Source: Arcticimaribacter sp965277835 (GTDB taxonomy: Bacteria > Bacteroidota > Bacteroidia > Flavobacteriales > Flavobacteriaceae). Taken from it: a stretch of DNA of 64,000 nucleotides. Both the position numbers and the translations under genes were made by a program. The stretch lies in contig OZ255841.1 in the NCBI GenBank assembly GCA_965277835.1, positions 868,001 through 932,000 on the forward strand, given 5' to 3'. Below are positions 34,304 through 42,034 of the stretch, in pieces; positions within the stretch are counted from its first letter, which is position 1, and each line of letters opens with the position of its first letter. Below the pieces are notes generated by a model, which saw only the letters and a program-made list of their open reading frames with translations, was not told the DNA's origin and did no database searches.

Positions 34304-35476
34304 ATGGTTATTACATTCAAAAATACATTTTTATTATCGTTTTGGTTAAGTGTCTTTGCTTTTAACTTATTACAAGCTCAAATTATTTTAGGCGCAGAAC
34401 AAGTTGATCATTACTTACCCTTTTTACAAAATAAAAATGTGGGGGTAGTAGCGCATGCATCTAGCTTAATTAAAAATAAGAATAGTTCAACACACTTAAT
34501 CGATTCTCTTTTATCTCTAAAAATTAAAATCAAAAAAGTATTCGCTCCAGAACATGGTTTTAGAAGCAAAGCCGATAATGGAGCTGATATTTCTAACTCA
34601 ATAGACCCCAAAACAAAATTGCCAATAATTTCGTTACACGGAAAACACAAGAAACCTCAGCACAATGACTTACAAGATATTGAAATTATAGTATTCGATA
34701 TTCAAGATGTAGGAGTGCGTTTTTATACCTACATCTCTACTTTACACCTAGTAATGGAAGCCTGTGCCGAAAATAATATTCCACTCCTTGTGCTAGATCG
34801 TCCTAATCCAAACGCACACTATATTGACGGACCAGTTATGGAAAATAAATTTAAAAGTTTTTTAGGCATGCACAATGTTCCGATTGTTTATGGTTTAACC
34901 ATTGGTGAGTATGCAAAAATGATTAATAATGAAGGATGGTTAAATAATCAAGTTAAATGTAATCTTACTGTCGTACCACTAAAAAATTATACACACAAAA
35001 CACCCTACGTTTTACCTATTCGTCCTTCTCCTAATTTGCCAAATAGTAAATCTATCAACCTATATCCTAGCCTATGCCTATTGGAACAAACATCCATTAG
35101 TATTGGTCGGGGAACAGAAATGCAATTTCAAATTTATGGACATCCTGATTTTTCGGATTATAACTTTAGTTTTACGCCCATGCCAAACTTTGGAGCAAAA
35201 TACCCTAAGCTAAAAGGGGAACTATGCAAGGGGGTGGACTTAAGAAATTATCCGAAAGTTAATAAAATTGAGTTGAGTTGGATTTTAGATGCCTACAATA
35301 AAATTGAAAACAAAGAAAGCTTTTTCTTTAAACGATTTGCATACATCGCTGGGACTAAAAAATTGCAAAAACAAATTAAAAAAGGAAAATCTGAAAAAAA
35401 GATTAAAGCTAGTTGGAAAAAAGATTTAATGGCTTTTCGAAAAATTAGAGCGAAGTATTTATTATACAAAGACTAG
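34304..35476 (+). CDS. NamZ-type exo-beta-N-acetylmuramidase (DUF1343, GH171 family), exported
   Basis: A 390-residue protein of the DUF1343 family, whose characterised member NamZ removes terminal N-acetylmuramic acid from peptidoglycan fragments (glycoside hydrolase family 171). A signal peptide (FKNTFLLSFWLSVFAFNLLQAQ) is followed by the family landmarks NVGVVAHASS, FAPEHGFRSKADNG, VFDIQDVGVRFYTY, LDRPNPNAHYIDGP, RPSPNLPNSKSINLYPSLCL and ISIGRGTEMQFQIYGHPDF. It probably acts in the periplasm in cell-wall recycling or scavenging. Its 3' end overlaps the convergent YkgJ-type gene by 4 bp. Its start abuts the divergent permease gene. Confidence 0.88.
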   Translation: MVITFKNTFLLSFWLSVFAFNLLQAQIILGAEQVDHYLPFLQNKNVGVVAHASSLIKNKNSSTHLIDSLLSLKIKIKKVFAPEHGFRSKADNGADISNSIDPKTKLPIISLHGKHKKPQHNDLQDIEIIVFDIQDVGVRFYTYISTLHLVMEACAENNIPLLVLDRPNPNAHYIDGPVMENKFKSFLGMHNVPIVYGLTIGEYAKMINNEGWLNNQVKCNLTVVPLKNYTHKTPYVLPIRPSPNLPNSKSINLYPSLCLLEQTSISIGRGTEMQFQIYGHPDFSDYNFSFTPMPNFGAKYPKLKGELCKGVDLRNYPKVNKIELSWILDAYNKIENKESFFFKRFAYIAGTKKLQKQIKKGKSEKKIKASWKKDLMAFRKIRAKYLLYKD

Positions 35477-35991
35477 ACTTTAACTAAGCTTTTCATTCGC
35501 TCAACAATATCAAATGCCGCTGGACAAATAAACGTATTGGCTATAGTCAAATCGGCTATTTGATATACTTTCTTACGATTTGTATGTGGAAATTCCCTAC
35601 AAGCTTTAGGTCTTACGCTATAAATTGAACAATTATTATTTTCTAAAAAAGCACAAGGTGTTTTCTTTAAAACCACATCATTATCATTGTCAATAAGCAA
35701 ATATTCTTGTTCAAACTGAGCAGGCTTTAGCCCTAAGTATTTTGAAATTCTATCAACATCTTGCTTATTAAAAAGTGGGCTAGTCGTTTTGCAACAATTG
35801 GCACAAAGCGTACAATCAGTTTCTGAAAAAACATCCTCATGAATTTCAGCTACTTTTATATCTAACTTTTTAGGGACACGTTTTTTTATTTTATTAAAAA
35901 ACTTTTTCGTTTCCAATACTTTCTCTTTAGCCTGTTTTGGAAGTATTTCGAGGCGTTCTGTATATTCTATTTCAGTTTTGTCTGTAATCAA
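35473..35991 (-). CDS. YkgJ-family CxxCxxCC cluster protein
   Basis: A 172-residue cytoplasmic protein of the YkgJ family (often described as Fe-S or zinc cluster-binding). The N-terminal cluster CTLCANCC is followed about 40 residues on by CAFLENNNCSIYSVRPKACREFP, giving the typical eight-cysteine arrangement, and a final Cys in FICPAAF. The family has no agreed function. Members occur singly across bacteria. The gene is convergent with the NamZ-type gene and lies 18 bp downstream of queE on the same strand, so it is probably cotranscribed with queE. Confidence 0.85.
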   Translation of the reverse strand: MITDKTEIEYTERLEILPKQAKEKVLETKKFFNKIKKRVPKKLDIKVAEIHEDVFSETDCTLCANCCKTTSPLFNKQDVDRISKYLGLKPAQFEQEYLLIDNDNDVVLKKTPCAFLENNNCSIYSVRPKACREFPHTNRKKVYQIADLTIANTFICPAAFDIVERMKSLVKV

Positions 35992-36009
35992 AATAATAGT
36001 GTCAACTCG

Positions 36010-36642
36010 TTATGGGATATTCAAATACTTATGGGTTTGCAATGAAACTTTCCATTTTGGGTTCTTCAACACATAGTCAACCATTTGAGGCATCATTTGT
36101 TCGCGTTTACTCCATTCGGGTTGTAAAAACAAACAGCAGTTTTCCGAAACATATTTTGCCTGTTCTTCCGCAAATTCAAAATCACTCTTATTATGGATAA
36201 TAACTTTCAACTCATCTGCTATCTGATAGGTCTCTTTAGTCGGTAATTTTGTTTTTTTTGGCGATAAGCAAAACCAATCCCAAGAACCACTTAAACTATA
36301 TGCACCAGAAGTTTCGATATGTGTGGCTATACCTAATTTTTTAAGCGCAGACGTCAAAGGTGTCATAGACCACATAAGCGGTTCTCCGCCAGTAACCACA
36401 ACAGTATTTGACCATTTTTTGGCTTCTCTCACTATATCATCAACAGCAGTCGGCGGATGCAATTTTGCATTCCAACTTTCTTTTACATCGCACCAATGAC
36501 ACCCCACATCGCACCCCCCTATTCTAATAAAATATGCTGCACTCCCCTTGTGATATCCTTCACCTTGCAAAGTATAAAAAGCCTCCATAAGAGGTAAATA
36601 AATACCTTGTTCTACTTTTTGTTCCAAGTCAGTCTCTGTCAT
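36010..36642 (-). CDS. queE: 7-carboxy-7-deazaguanine synthase QueE (radical SAM)
   Basis: A 210-residue radical SAM enzyme that rearranges 6-carboxy-tetrahydropterin to 7-carboxy-7-deazaguanine in queuosine biosynthesis. The [4Fe-4S] cysteines are in GGCDVGCHWCD (Cys44, Cys48, Cys51), preceded by FYTLQGEG and followed by TGGEPLMW. I choose the ATG at 36642, where MTETDLEQKVEQGIYLP leads straight into the conserved core. A longer reading from 36693 adds 17 atypical residues and would leave only a few bases to the divergent gene. No other que gene is nearby. Confidence 0.93.
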   Translation of the reverse strand: MTETDLEQKVEQGIYLPLMEAFYTLQGEGYHKGSAAYFIRIGGCDVGCHWCDVKESWNAKLHPPTAVDDIVREAKKWSNTVVVTGGEPLMWSMTPLTSALKKLGIATHIETSGAYSLSGSWDWFCLSPKKTKLPTKETYQIADELKVIIHNKSDFEFAEEQAKYVSENCCLFLQPEWSKREQMMPQMVDYVLKNPKWKVSLQTHKYLNIP

Positions 36643-36717
36643 CGGGCAAAGATAATTTAATATTGAAACCTGTATTAAATTAATTAAGTACAATTAATAA
36701 AAATATTATATTTGAGT

Positions 36718-37140
36718 ATGCAAAAAATAGCACCTTTTCATTTAGCAATACCTGTCCACGATATAACAATCGCTAGAGATTTTTATGAAAACACCCTAGG
36801 TTTCAATGTAGGAAGAACAAGCGAGGAATGGGCAGATTATAATTTTTTTGGGCATCAACTAGTACTACACGAAGATAAAACACATAAAGGATATAAACAC
36901 TTCAACGAAGTAGATGGGAAATCGGTGCCTGTACCTCATTTTGGTGTGGTCTTGCCTTGGGATGATTTTCAAGAGTTCAGCTCACATTTACAATCGAAAA
37001 ATATTGAATTTGAAATTGAACCTTACCTAAGGTTCGAGGGTTTAGCTGGTGAACAAATGACGCTCTTTTTCTACGACCCTTCGGGGAATGCTTTAGAGTT
37101 TAAGTGCTTTAAAAACATAGACCAGTTATTTGCTAGCTAA
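36718..37140 (+). CDS. VOC-superfamily (glyoxalase/dioxygenase fold) protein
   Basis: A 140-residue protein made of two beta-alpha-beta-beta-beta modules. The opening FHLAIPVHDITIARDFYENTLG and the second-module block PHFGVVLPWDD, plus YDPSGNALEFKCF, give the metal-ligand pattern His/His/Glu of the glyoxalase I / extradiol dioxygenase fold. The substrate is not predictable. The start is the ATG at 36718, reached also by an upstream TTG. A TATATTTG box at 36707-36714 matches the -7 consensus but would put the transcript start at or near the ATG. It is divergent from queE and converges with the small unknown gene downstream. Confidence 0.82.
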   Translation: MQKIAPFHLAIPVHDITIARDFYENTLGFNVGRTSEEWADYNFFGHQLVLHEDKTHKGYKHFNEVDGKSVPVPHFGVVLPWDDFQEFSSHLQSKNIEFEIEPYLRFEGLAGEQMTLFFYDPSGNALEFKCFKNIDQLFAS

Positions 37141-37144
37141 TAGA

Positions 37145-37366
37145 CTAAGCGTTATTTTCTGTCTTAATTTTTATTGCTTTAATATCCTTATTTTTAATAG
37201 TTTCATTATTATTTAATTTGAGATAAGCTGAGTTTAATATTACGCGCTCTTTTAATAATTTACCATTTTTCAATTCAATATTTACTATTTGAAAACCCAT
37301 CCCTTGTTCTGGTTGATTCTCCAAGTAGTTAGAAAAACTATTTGAAAGGTGTAATTTATTTTCCAT
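37145..37366 (-). CDS. Small unknown protein with GMGFQI motif, paralogous to its upstream neighbour
   Basis: A 73-residue protein of unknown function, taken from the ATG at 37366 (MENKLHLSNSF), which overlaps the upstream gene by 11 nt. A longer in-frame reading up to 37480 would lie inside that gene and lacks any conserved feature. The block NQPEQGMGFQIVNIELKNGK resembles the N-terminal part of the upstream protein (KPETGMGYQIIEASQYKKYQ), and both go on with a similar V(I/V)xNxxYLxL-type strand. The two therefore share a short domain. No signal peptide or transmembrane segment is seen. Confidence 0.65.
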   Translation of the reverse strand: MENKLHLSNSFSNYLENQPEQGMGFQIVNIELKNGKLLKERVILNSAYLKLNNNETIKNKDIKAIKIKTENNA

Positions 37367-38042
37367 ACTCTCTTTTTTCAATATATGTCTTTTCCGAAGT
37401 ACCTTTTTCAAAATAGGCTTCAATTCCTCCTCCATTATGACTAAATGCTGGTTGAACAATTCCTTTTTGAAAAATATCACCTATTTTAGGTTTAATGTAA
37501 AATGACCATTTTATTTTTTCGTTATTTGGCAAAGCATATCTATCAATCGGATCATTACCATTTCTAACACAGTTTTCGTAATCTTCATTTGTAGTAGTAT
37601 ATGAACCGTCTTTTAGCCTATTGTTTTCAAAATCTATTCTTTTATCATCTTCATATGCGGAAATCCTAACAAAAGTATCAAACCCATTTGCTTCTTCTTT
37701 CGGGTTATCTTTTGCTCCTGCAGTACCTTCATTATACATTTTCGTAGATTCAAAAGCCATAAAACCTTTTGTTGAAGGTCCTTCAAGAATTTTAATTGTA
37801 TCTATATCAAGATGCATAAACCAAGAAGCCTCTAATGCTTCACTATAACTTTTGTTTATTATTCTTTCTCTGTTACTTGTGAAATCTGAATTTAACTCAA
37901 CAGCCAAGTTTGTATTATAAACAACATATTTTCTAAGTTGGTATTTTTTGTATTGAGAAGCCTCTATAATTTGATAACCCATCCCTGTTTCTGGTTTATC
38001 CAAAAGTTTTTTTGCTTCTGAGTCGTAAATCCTATATATCAT
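37356..38042 (-). CDS. Unknown protein with GMGYQI N-terminal domain
   Basis: A 228-residue soluble-looking protein with no family I recognise. The N-terminal region IYRIYDSEAKKLLDKPETGM is followed by GMGYQIIEASQYKKYQLRK and a strand-rich stretch. The middle is acidic and Gly/Asn-rich. The C-terminal third contains KIKWSFYIKPKIGDIFQKG and SHNGGGIEAYFEKGTS. It lacks signal peptide, transmembrane segment and cysteine cluster. It forms a two-gene unit with the overlapping small paralogue downstream. Such overlapping pairs sometimes encode interacting partners, but here that is only a guess. Confidence 0.7.
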   Translation of the reverse strand: MIYRIYDSEAKKLLDKPETGMGYQIIEASQYKKYQLRKYVVYNTNLAVELNSDFTSNRERIINKSYSEALEASWFMHLDIDTIKILEGPSTKGFMAFESTKMYNEGTAGAKDNPKEEANGFDTFVRISAYEDDKRIDFENNRLKDGSYTTTNEDYENCVRNGNDPIDRYALPNNEKIKWSFYIKPKIGDIFQKGIVQPAFSHNGGGIEAYFEKGTSEKTYIEKREYGK

Positions 38043-38103
38043 ATTAAAGTTCTTCTAAATATAGTAAATATAATTATTATATTACCAACAACCTCATAAA
38101 AAG

Positions 38104-38646
38104 CTATATAGCGTTATTTTCTATCTCATACGTCAAAATTTGAAGCCCATCATCAAATGACAAACGTTCAATAATTTTCCAATTTGCTTTTGTTGTCGAT
38201 TGCCCAAATAGCCTTATTCCTTCCCCTATTATTATTGGGTTTAATTTTATTTTTAGTTGGTCAATTAGCCCATTATCGAGCAACCAACCCGCAAACTGTC
38301 CGCCTCCACATAGATACACATCTGTTTTTGAGTTAGCTCTAATCTCTTTTACACGTTCAATAGATTTTGTCTCTATATGAACATTATTTGCACGTTTCTT
38401 CAACTGTATTGAATCTGAAAAAATATGATGTTGCATATGAGGATAAGCAGCTTGCCCTGGTTCAAGCCCAAACTTATATCCAAACTCATAAGTTCTGCGT
38501 CCCATAATTACAGTCTCAAACTTTTTAAGGTCGGATAAATATTTTTCTACGCCCTCTCCGTTTGGGCTAAACTGACTAATATCATCATCTTTCCCTGCAA
38601 TAAAGCCGTCTAATGAAATTGCTACATAATAGACTATTTTTTGCAT
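38104..38646 (-). CDS. Dihydrofolate reductase-like (RibD C-terminal domain) protein
   Basis: A 180-residue protein of the DHFR/RibD-C fold family (as YyaP/YwjB). It starts KIVYYVAISLDGFIAGKDDD and has the NADPH-site segments VIMGRRTYEFG and VYLCGGGQFAGWLLDNGLIDQL, then LNPIIIGEGIRLF. These proteins reduce pteridine-like substrates or are uncharacterised. The classical folate-reductase active site is not recognisable enough to call DHFR itself. It lies between the GMGYQI pair and the metallo-hydrolase gene on the same strand, with gaps of 61 and 18 bp. Confidence 0.85.
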   Translation of the reverse strand: MQKIVYYVAISLDGFIAGKDDDISQFSPNGEGVEKYLSDLKKFETVIMGRRTYEFGYKFGLEPGQAAYPHMQHHIFSDSIQLKKRANNVHIETKSIERVKEIRANSKTDVYLCGGGQFAGWLLDNGLIDQLKIKLNPIIIGEGIRLFGQSTTKANWKIIERLSFDDGLQILTYEIENNAI

Positions 38647-38664
38647 TTCTATAATTCTAAGTAC

Positions 38665-39639
38665 TTACAATTCAAACACATCATTAATCCGTGCAATTCT
38701 ATACCCTTTCTCAATTATTATTTTGGTTTCATCGCTGTTGGGGTCAATTACAGGGTTGGTATGGTTAAAATGAATGAAAATAATTTTATTCTTTTCTTGT
38801 TTATTTAATCCCTTAAACTGTTCTAAACTCTCTATAATAAAAGGATGAGGAATTTGAGTAATATCCCTATTATTAATTTCTTTTCCGCTATAGAACGTAG
38901 CATCTAAAAATGCGTAATCTACTTTCTTAATTTCATCAATAATATTTTTATCCCATTTACTCCACTTGTCAATATCTGGAATAAATAATGCACTTTTATT
39001 TGGCCCTTTAATCGTATAGCCTACGGTTTCGGAGTACTCATCTCTGTGTGGCACCAAAAAAGGAGTTACTTTAATAGCCTCCGATAATTGAATTTCTTTT
39101 CCGTCCTCCATTACGTTTAAACTCACGTTTTCTCTTATTATAAGCTGACTCCAAGGGCCATTAGTTGTGAGGTATTCTTTCATCTTTGGCATAGTATAAA
39201 CAGGGACGTTCTTAGCATCCATAGCTTCTTTTCCCAAAAACATTAATCCAGTATAATGTCCTATGTGTGCGTGAGTTAAAAAAATACCGTCTGGGGTTTC
39301 TTTTTCGCTTTGCTTCTCGTATTGAGTAAGTCGTTTTATTTGTCTCCCCATATCGGGAGTGGCTTCAAATAAATACGTTTTGCTTTCTGTGGGGTCTATC
39401 AAACCTAGTGCAACTACTTGTCTGTCGTTATCTGGGTTTTCGAATAAATGAACACAACACTCTTTTTTACATCCAATTTGTGGGGAACCTGCATCTTGTA
39501 TTGTCCCAAGCACAACTATAGAGGTTTTGCTAATACTTTGTGTGTGTGTTTCTTTTGCCTTTTGGGTGTTTTCAGAATGCTTTTTCTCTACACATGAAAA
39601 CATAAAAATTATAAAAAAGAAAATATAATATTTTTTCAT
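38665..39639 (-). CDS. Metallo-beta-lactamase-fold hydrolase (PqqB-like), probable lipoprotein
   Basis: From the ATG at 39639 this is a 324-residue protein starting KKYYIFFFIIFMFSC, a likely lipoprotein signal with Cys14-15 region as the acylated residue. A longer reading to 39723 would run into folD and is rejected. The body resembles PqqB-like members of the metallo-beta-lactamase fold: GTIQDAGSPQIGCKKECC, the metal motif THAHIGHYTG, the downstream PHRDEYSETVGY and FIPDIDKWSKWD, and a final HFNHTNP. The canonical HxHxDH reads HAHIGH here, with Gly replacing the Asp. No pqq genes are present, so a role in PQQ synthesis is unlikely. Substrate unknown. It follows folD by 31 bp. Confidence 0.82.
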   Translation of the reverse strand: MKKYYIFFFIIFMFSCVEKKHSENTQKAKETHTQSISKTSIVVLGTIQDAGSPQIGCKKECCVHLFENPDNDRQVVALGLIDPTESKTYLFEATPDMGRQIKRLTQYEKQSEKETPDGIFLTHAHIGHYTGLMFLGKEAMDAKNVPVYTMPKMKEYLTTNGPWSQLIIRENVSLNVMEDGKEIQLSEAIKVTPFLVPHRDEYSETVGYTIKGPNKSALFIPDIDKWSKWDKNIIDEIKKVDYAFLDATFYSGKEINNRDITQIPHPFIIESLEQFKGLNKQEKNKIIFIHFNHTNPVIDPNSDETKIIIEKGYRIARINDVFEL

Positions 39640-39670
39640 AGTGTATCTTAATTTAAGGTTATTATGCCTA

Positions 39671-40549
39671 TCACCTTTTGTTCCGTTCCCTTGCCAATAA
39701 GGTGTTTTGCAACAGCATGGCAATGGTCATAGGGCCTACGCCCCCTGGTACTGGGGTTATAAAACTAGATTTTTTAGCAACCTCATCATAAGCAACATCG
39801 CCTTTAATTACATAGCCTTTGGGGTGCGATGCATCAGAAACACGGGTAATTCCTACATCAATAACTACAACGCCATCTTTAACCATATCTGCGGTTAAAA
39901 ACTCGGGGACTCCCAATGCCGAAATAATAATATCTGCCTGACGCGTTAAATCCGCTAAGTTCTGTGTTCTACTATGTGCTAAGGTTACTGTGGCGTTGGC
40001 GTTCTCTCCTTTTTGACTCATCAAAATACTTATGGGTCTGCCTACAATATGACTTCGTCCTATAACTACACAATGTTTACCAGACGTAGGGACATTGTAT
40101 CGTTTTATTAATTGCATGATTCCAAAAGGAGTAGCAGGTATAAATGTATCTAAATCGAGAGCCATTCGTCCAAAGTTTGTGGGGTGAAACCCATCTACAT
40201 CCTTGTTGGGGTCAATTGCCAACAAAATACGTTCTTCGTTAATATGTTTAGGTAACGGAAGTTGTACTATATATCCATCGAGCGTTTGATCTTCATTTAG
40301 TTTTTCAATGTGCTTCAATAAATCTTCCTCGCTAATCGAATCTTCGAGCTGTACAAGTGTAGACTCGAACCCTACTTGCTTGCACGACCGCACCTTACTG
40401 CCCACATAGGTTAGACTTGCGCCATCATTACCCACTAAGACTGCTGCCAAATGAGGCACACGTTTGCCTTGGTCTTTTAGTGCAGTTACCTTAACTTTAA
40501 TTTCTTCTTTTATCTCTTGCGAGGTTTTCTTTCCGTCTAATAAAACCAT
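39671..40549 (-). CDS. folD: Bifunctional methylenetetrahydrofolate dehydrogenase/cyclohydrolase FolD
   Basis: A 292-residue FolD that interconverts 5,10-methylene-THF, 5,10-methenyl-THF and 10-formyl-THF in one-carbon metabolism. Visible motifs are the catalytic YVGSKVRSC, the family block QLPLPKHI, VDGFHPTNFG, the NADP-binding VVIGRSHIVGRP and the C-terminal PGGVGPMTIAML. Length and motif order are normal. It starts 5 bp after the stop of ffh and is followed closely by the metallo-hydrolase gene, so the three genes probably form one transcript from the ffh promoter. Confidence 0.97.
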   Translation of the reverse strand: MVLLDGKKTSQEIKEEIKVKVTALKDQGKRVPHLAAVLVGNDGASLTYVGSKVRSCKQVGFESTLVQLEDSISEEDLLKHIEKLNEDQTLDGYIVQLPLPKHINEERILLAIDPNKDVDGFHPTNFGRMALDLDTFIPATPFGIMQLIKRYNVPTSGKHCVVIGRSHIVGRPISILMSQKGENANATVTLAHSRTQNLADLTRQADIIISALGVPEFLTADMVKDGVVVIDVGITRVSDASHPKGYVIKGDVAYDEVAKKSSFITPVPGGVGPMTIAMLLQNTLLARERNKR

Positions 40550-40554
40550 AATTT

Positions 40555-41883
40555 TTAACGTAATCCTTGAAGCATTTGCATCATATTTCTTCCTTTCCCT
40601 CCTTGCATCATTTTCATCATTTTACTCATTTGGTGAAATTGTTTTACCATTTGGTTTACTTCGCCAATATCACGCCCTGCCCCTTTTGCTATTCTCTTTT
40701 TTCGGCTCATATCCAATAATTCGGGCTTTGTTCTTTCTGCCGGTGTCATCGAACCTATCATTGCTTCGATATATTTGAATGCGTCATCGTCTATATCAAC
40801 ATCCTTTACCGCTTTTCCTACTCCAGGAATCATCCCTACAAGGTCTTTCATGTTCCCCATTTTCTTAACCTGCTGAATTTGAGAAAGAAAATCATCAAAC
40901 CCAAATTGATTTTTGGCGAGTTTCTTACTTATTTTTCGGGCTTCTTCTTCGTCAAACTGTTCTTGTGCTTTTTCTACTAAAGAGACAACATCGCCCATAC
41001 CCAAAATACGGTCTGCCATACGGTCGGGGTAAAAAATGTCGAGCGCGTCCATTTTTTCACCAGTTCCAACAAACTTAATCGGTTTCTGAACTACTGTTTT
41101 TATTGACAATGCTGCCCCACCTCTTGTGTCTCCGTCTAACTTTGTAAGAACAACGCCGTCGAAATTTAAAGTATCGTGAAACGCTTTAGCCGTATTCACT
41201 GCATCTTGCCCTGTCATTGAATCTACAACAAAAAGCGTTTCATCAGGCTTAACCTTTTTATGAATATCCGAAATTTCTTTCATCAACGCCTCGTCAACTG
41301 CCAAGCGACCTGCGGTATCTATAATGACTACATCGTGTTTATTTGCTTTGGCAAAAGCAACCCCATCCGATGCAATTTTAACTGGATTTTTCTCTTCTAG
41401 GTTTTTATAAATTCCTGCACCTACCTGCTCGGCAACTACCGTTAATTGGTCAATCGCTGCAGGTCGATATACATCGCAAGCTACCAAAAGTGGGTTCTTT
41501 GCTTTTTTGTTTTTTAAAAATAATGCCAGTTTCCCCGAGAACGTAGTTTTACCAGAACCTTGAAGCCCCGACATTAAAATAACACTGGGTTTAGATGCCA
41601 AATTAACACCCACGGCTTCGCTCCCCATGAGTTCGGTTAGTTCGTCTTTTACGACCTTAACCAACAATTGCCCAGGGTTTAGCGTGGTTAACACCTCTTG
41701 CCCTATTGCTTTTTCTTTAACTCGGCTGGTAAACTCTTTTGCTATTTTGAAATTAACATCGGCATCGAGCAATGCTCTTCGCACTTCTTTTAGCGTCTCC
41801 GCTACATTAACTTCTGTAATCTTCCCGTGCCCTTTCAGTACCTGAAAGGCCTTGTCTAATTTACTGCTTAAATTGTCGAACAT
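40555..41883 (-). CDS. ffh: Signal recognition particle GTPase Ffh
   Basis: A 442-residue SRP54 protein that binds 4.5S RNA and signal sequences and delivers ribosomes to FtsY. The N domain is followed by the G domain with GLQGSGKTTFSGKLA, the DTAGR box, and TKLDGDTRGGAALS, then the methionine-rich M domain with MGNMKDLVGMIPG, SMTPAERTKPELL, RIAKGAGRDIGEVN and a MMKMMQGGKGRNMMQML end. Domain order and length are standard. The start ATG at 41883 gives MFDNLSSKLDKAFQVLKGHG, the conserved opening. A -7 box lies 17 nt upstream. Confidence 0.98.
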   Translation of the reverse strand: MFDNLSSKLDKAFQVLKGHGKITEVNVAETLKEVRRALLDADVNFKIAKEFTSRVKEKAIGQEVLTTLNPGQLLVKVVKDELTELMGSEAVGVNLASKPSVILMSGLQGSGKTTFSGKLALFLKNKKAKNPLLVACDVYRPAAIDQLTVVAEQVGAGIYKNLEEKNPVKIASDGVAFAKANKHDVVIIDTAGRLAVDEALMKEISDIHKKVKPDETLFVVDSMTGQDAVNTAKAFHDTLNFDGVVLTKLDGDTRGGAALSIKTVVQKPIKFVGTGEKMDALDIFYPDRMADRILGMGDVVSLVEKAQEQFDEEEARKISKKLAKNQFGFDDFLSQIQQVKKMGNMKDLVGMIPGVGKAVKDVDIDDDAFKYIEAMIGSMTPAERTKPELLDMSRKKRIAKGAGRDIGEVNQMVKQFHQMSKMMKMMQGGKGRNMMQMLQGLR

Positions 41884-41900
41884 AAATATTAACTAAAAAG

Positions 41901-41908
41901 CAAATTTA
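41901..41908 (-). promoter_or_regulatory. -7 box (TAAATTTG) for ffh-folD
   Basis: TAAATTTG on the minus strand matches the Bacteroidota -7 consensus TAnnTTTG and ends 17 nt before the ffh ATG. No clear TTG -33 element is visible at the expected spacing. The 150-bp gap to the divergent unknown gene must hold both promoters. Confidence 0.4.
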
Positions 41909-42034
41909 AGTTTTTTGAATGAATATTAATTTTTGTAAAAAGAATATTATTCTTATATTATACATAATATGCTATTATAAAAACACCTATTAACTTTTAC
42001 TAGTGTAATAATAAAAGAAAAACTAATATTTTAA

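Noticed and set aside
36643..36693. Extended N-terminus of queE from 36693
   Set aside because: The extra 17 residues are not conserved in QueE and would leave about 24 bp to the divergent gene. The ATG at 36642 opens the conserved core.
37367..37480. Longer reading of the small GMGFQI gene
   Set aside because: It lies inside the upstream gene in another frame and has no conserved feature. The ATG at 37366 gives the expected 11-bp overlap.
37148..38128. Similar 12-base ends (GCGTTATTTTCT) at the 3' ends of the small GMGFQI gene and the DHFR-like gene
   Set aside because: The match is short, both encode a C-terminal ENNA-like end, and the surrounding sequence is unrelated. Most likely chance.
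38665..39639. Calling the metallo-hydrolase PqqB
   Set aside because: There are no other pqq genes, the protein carries a lipoprotein signal, and the metal motif differs.
39640..39723. Longer reading of the metallo-hydrolase gene into folD
   Set aside because: It would overlap the end of folD by about 50 bp, adds a Cys-rich tail without function, and hides the lipoprotein signal starting at 39639.
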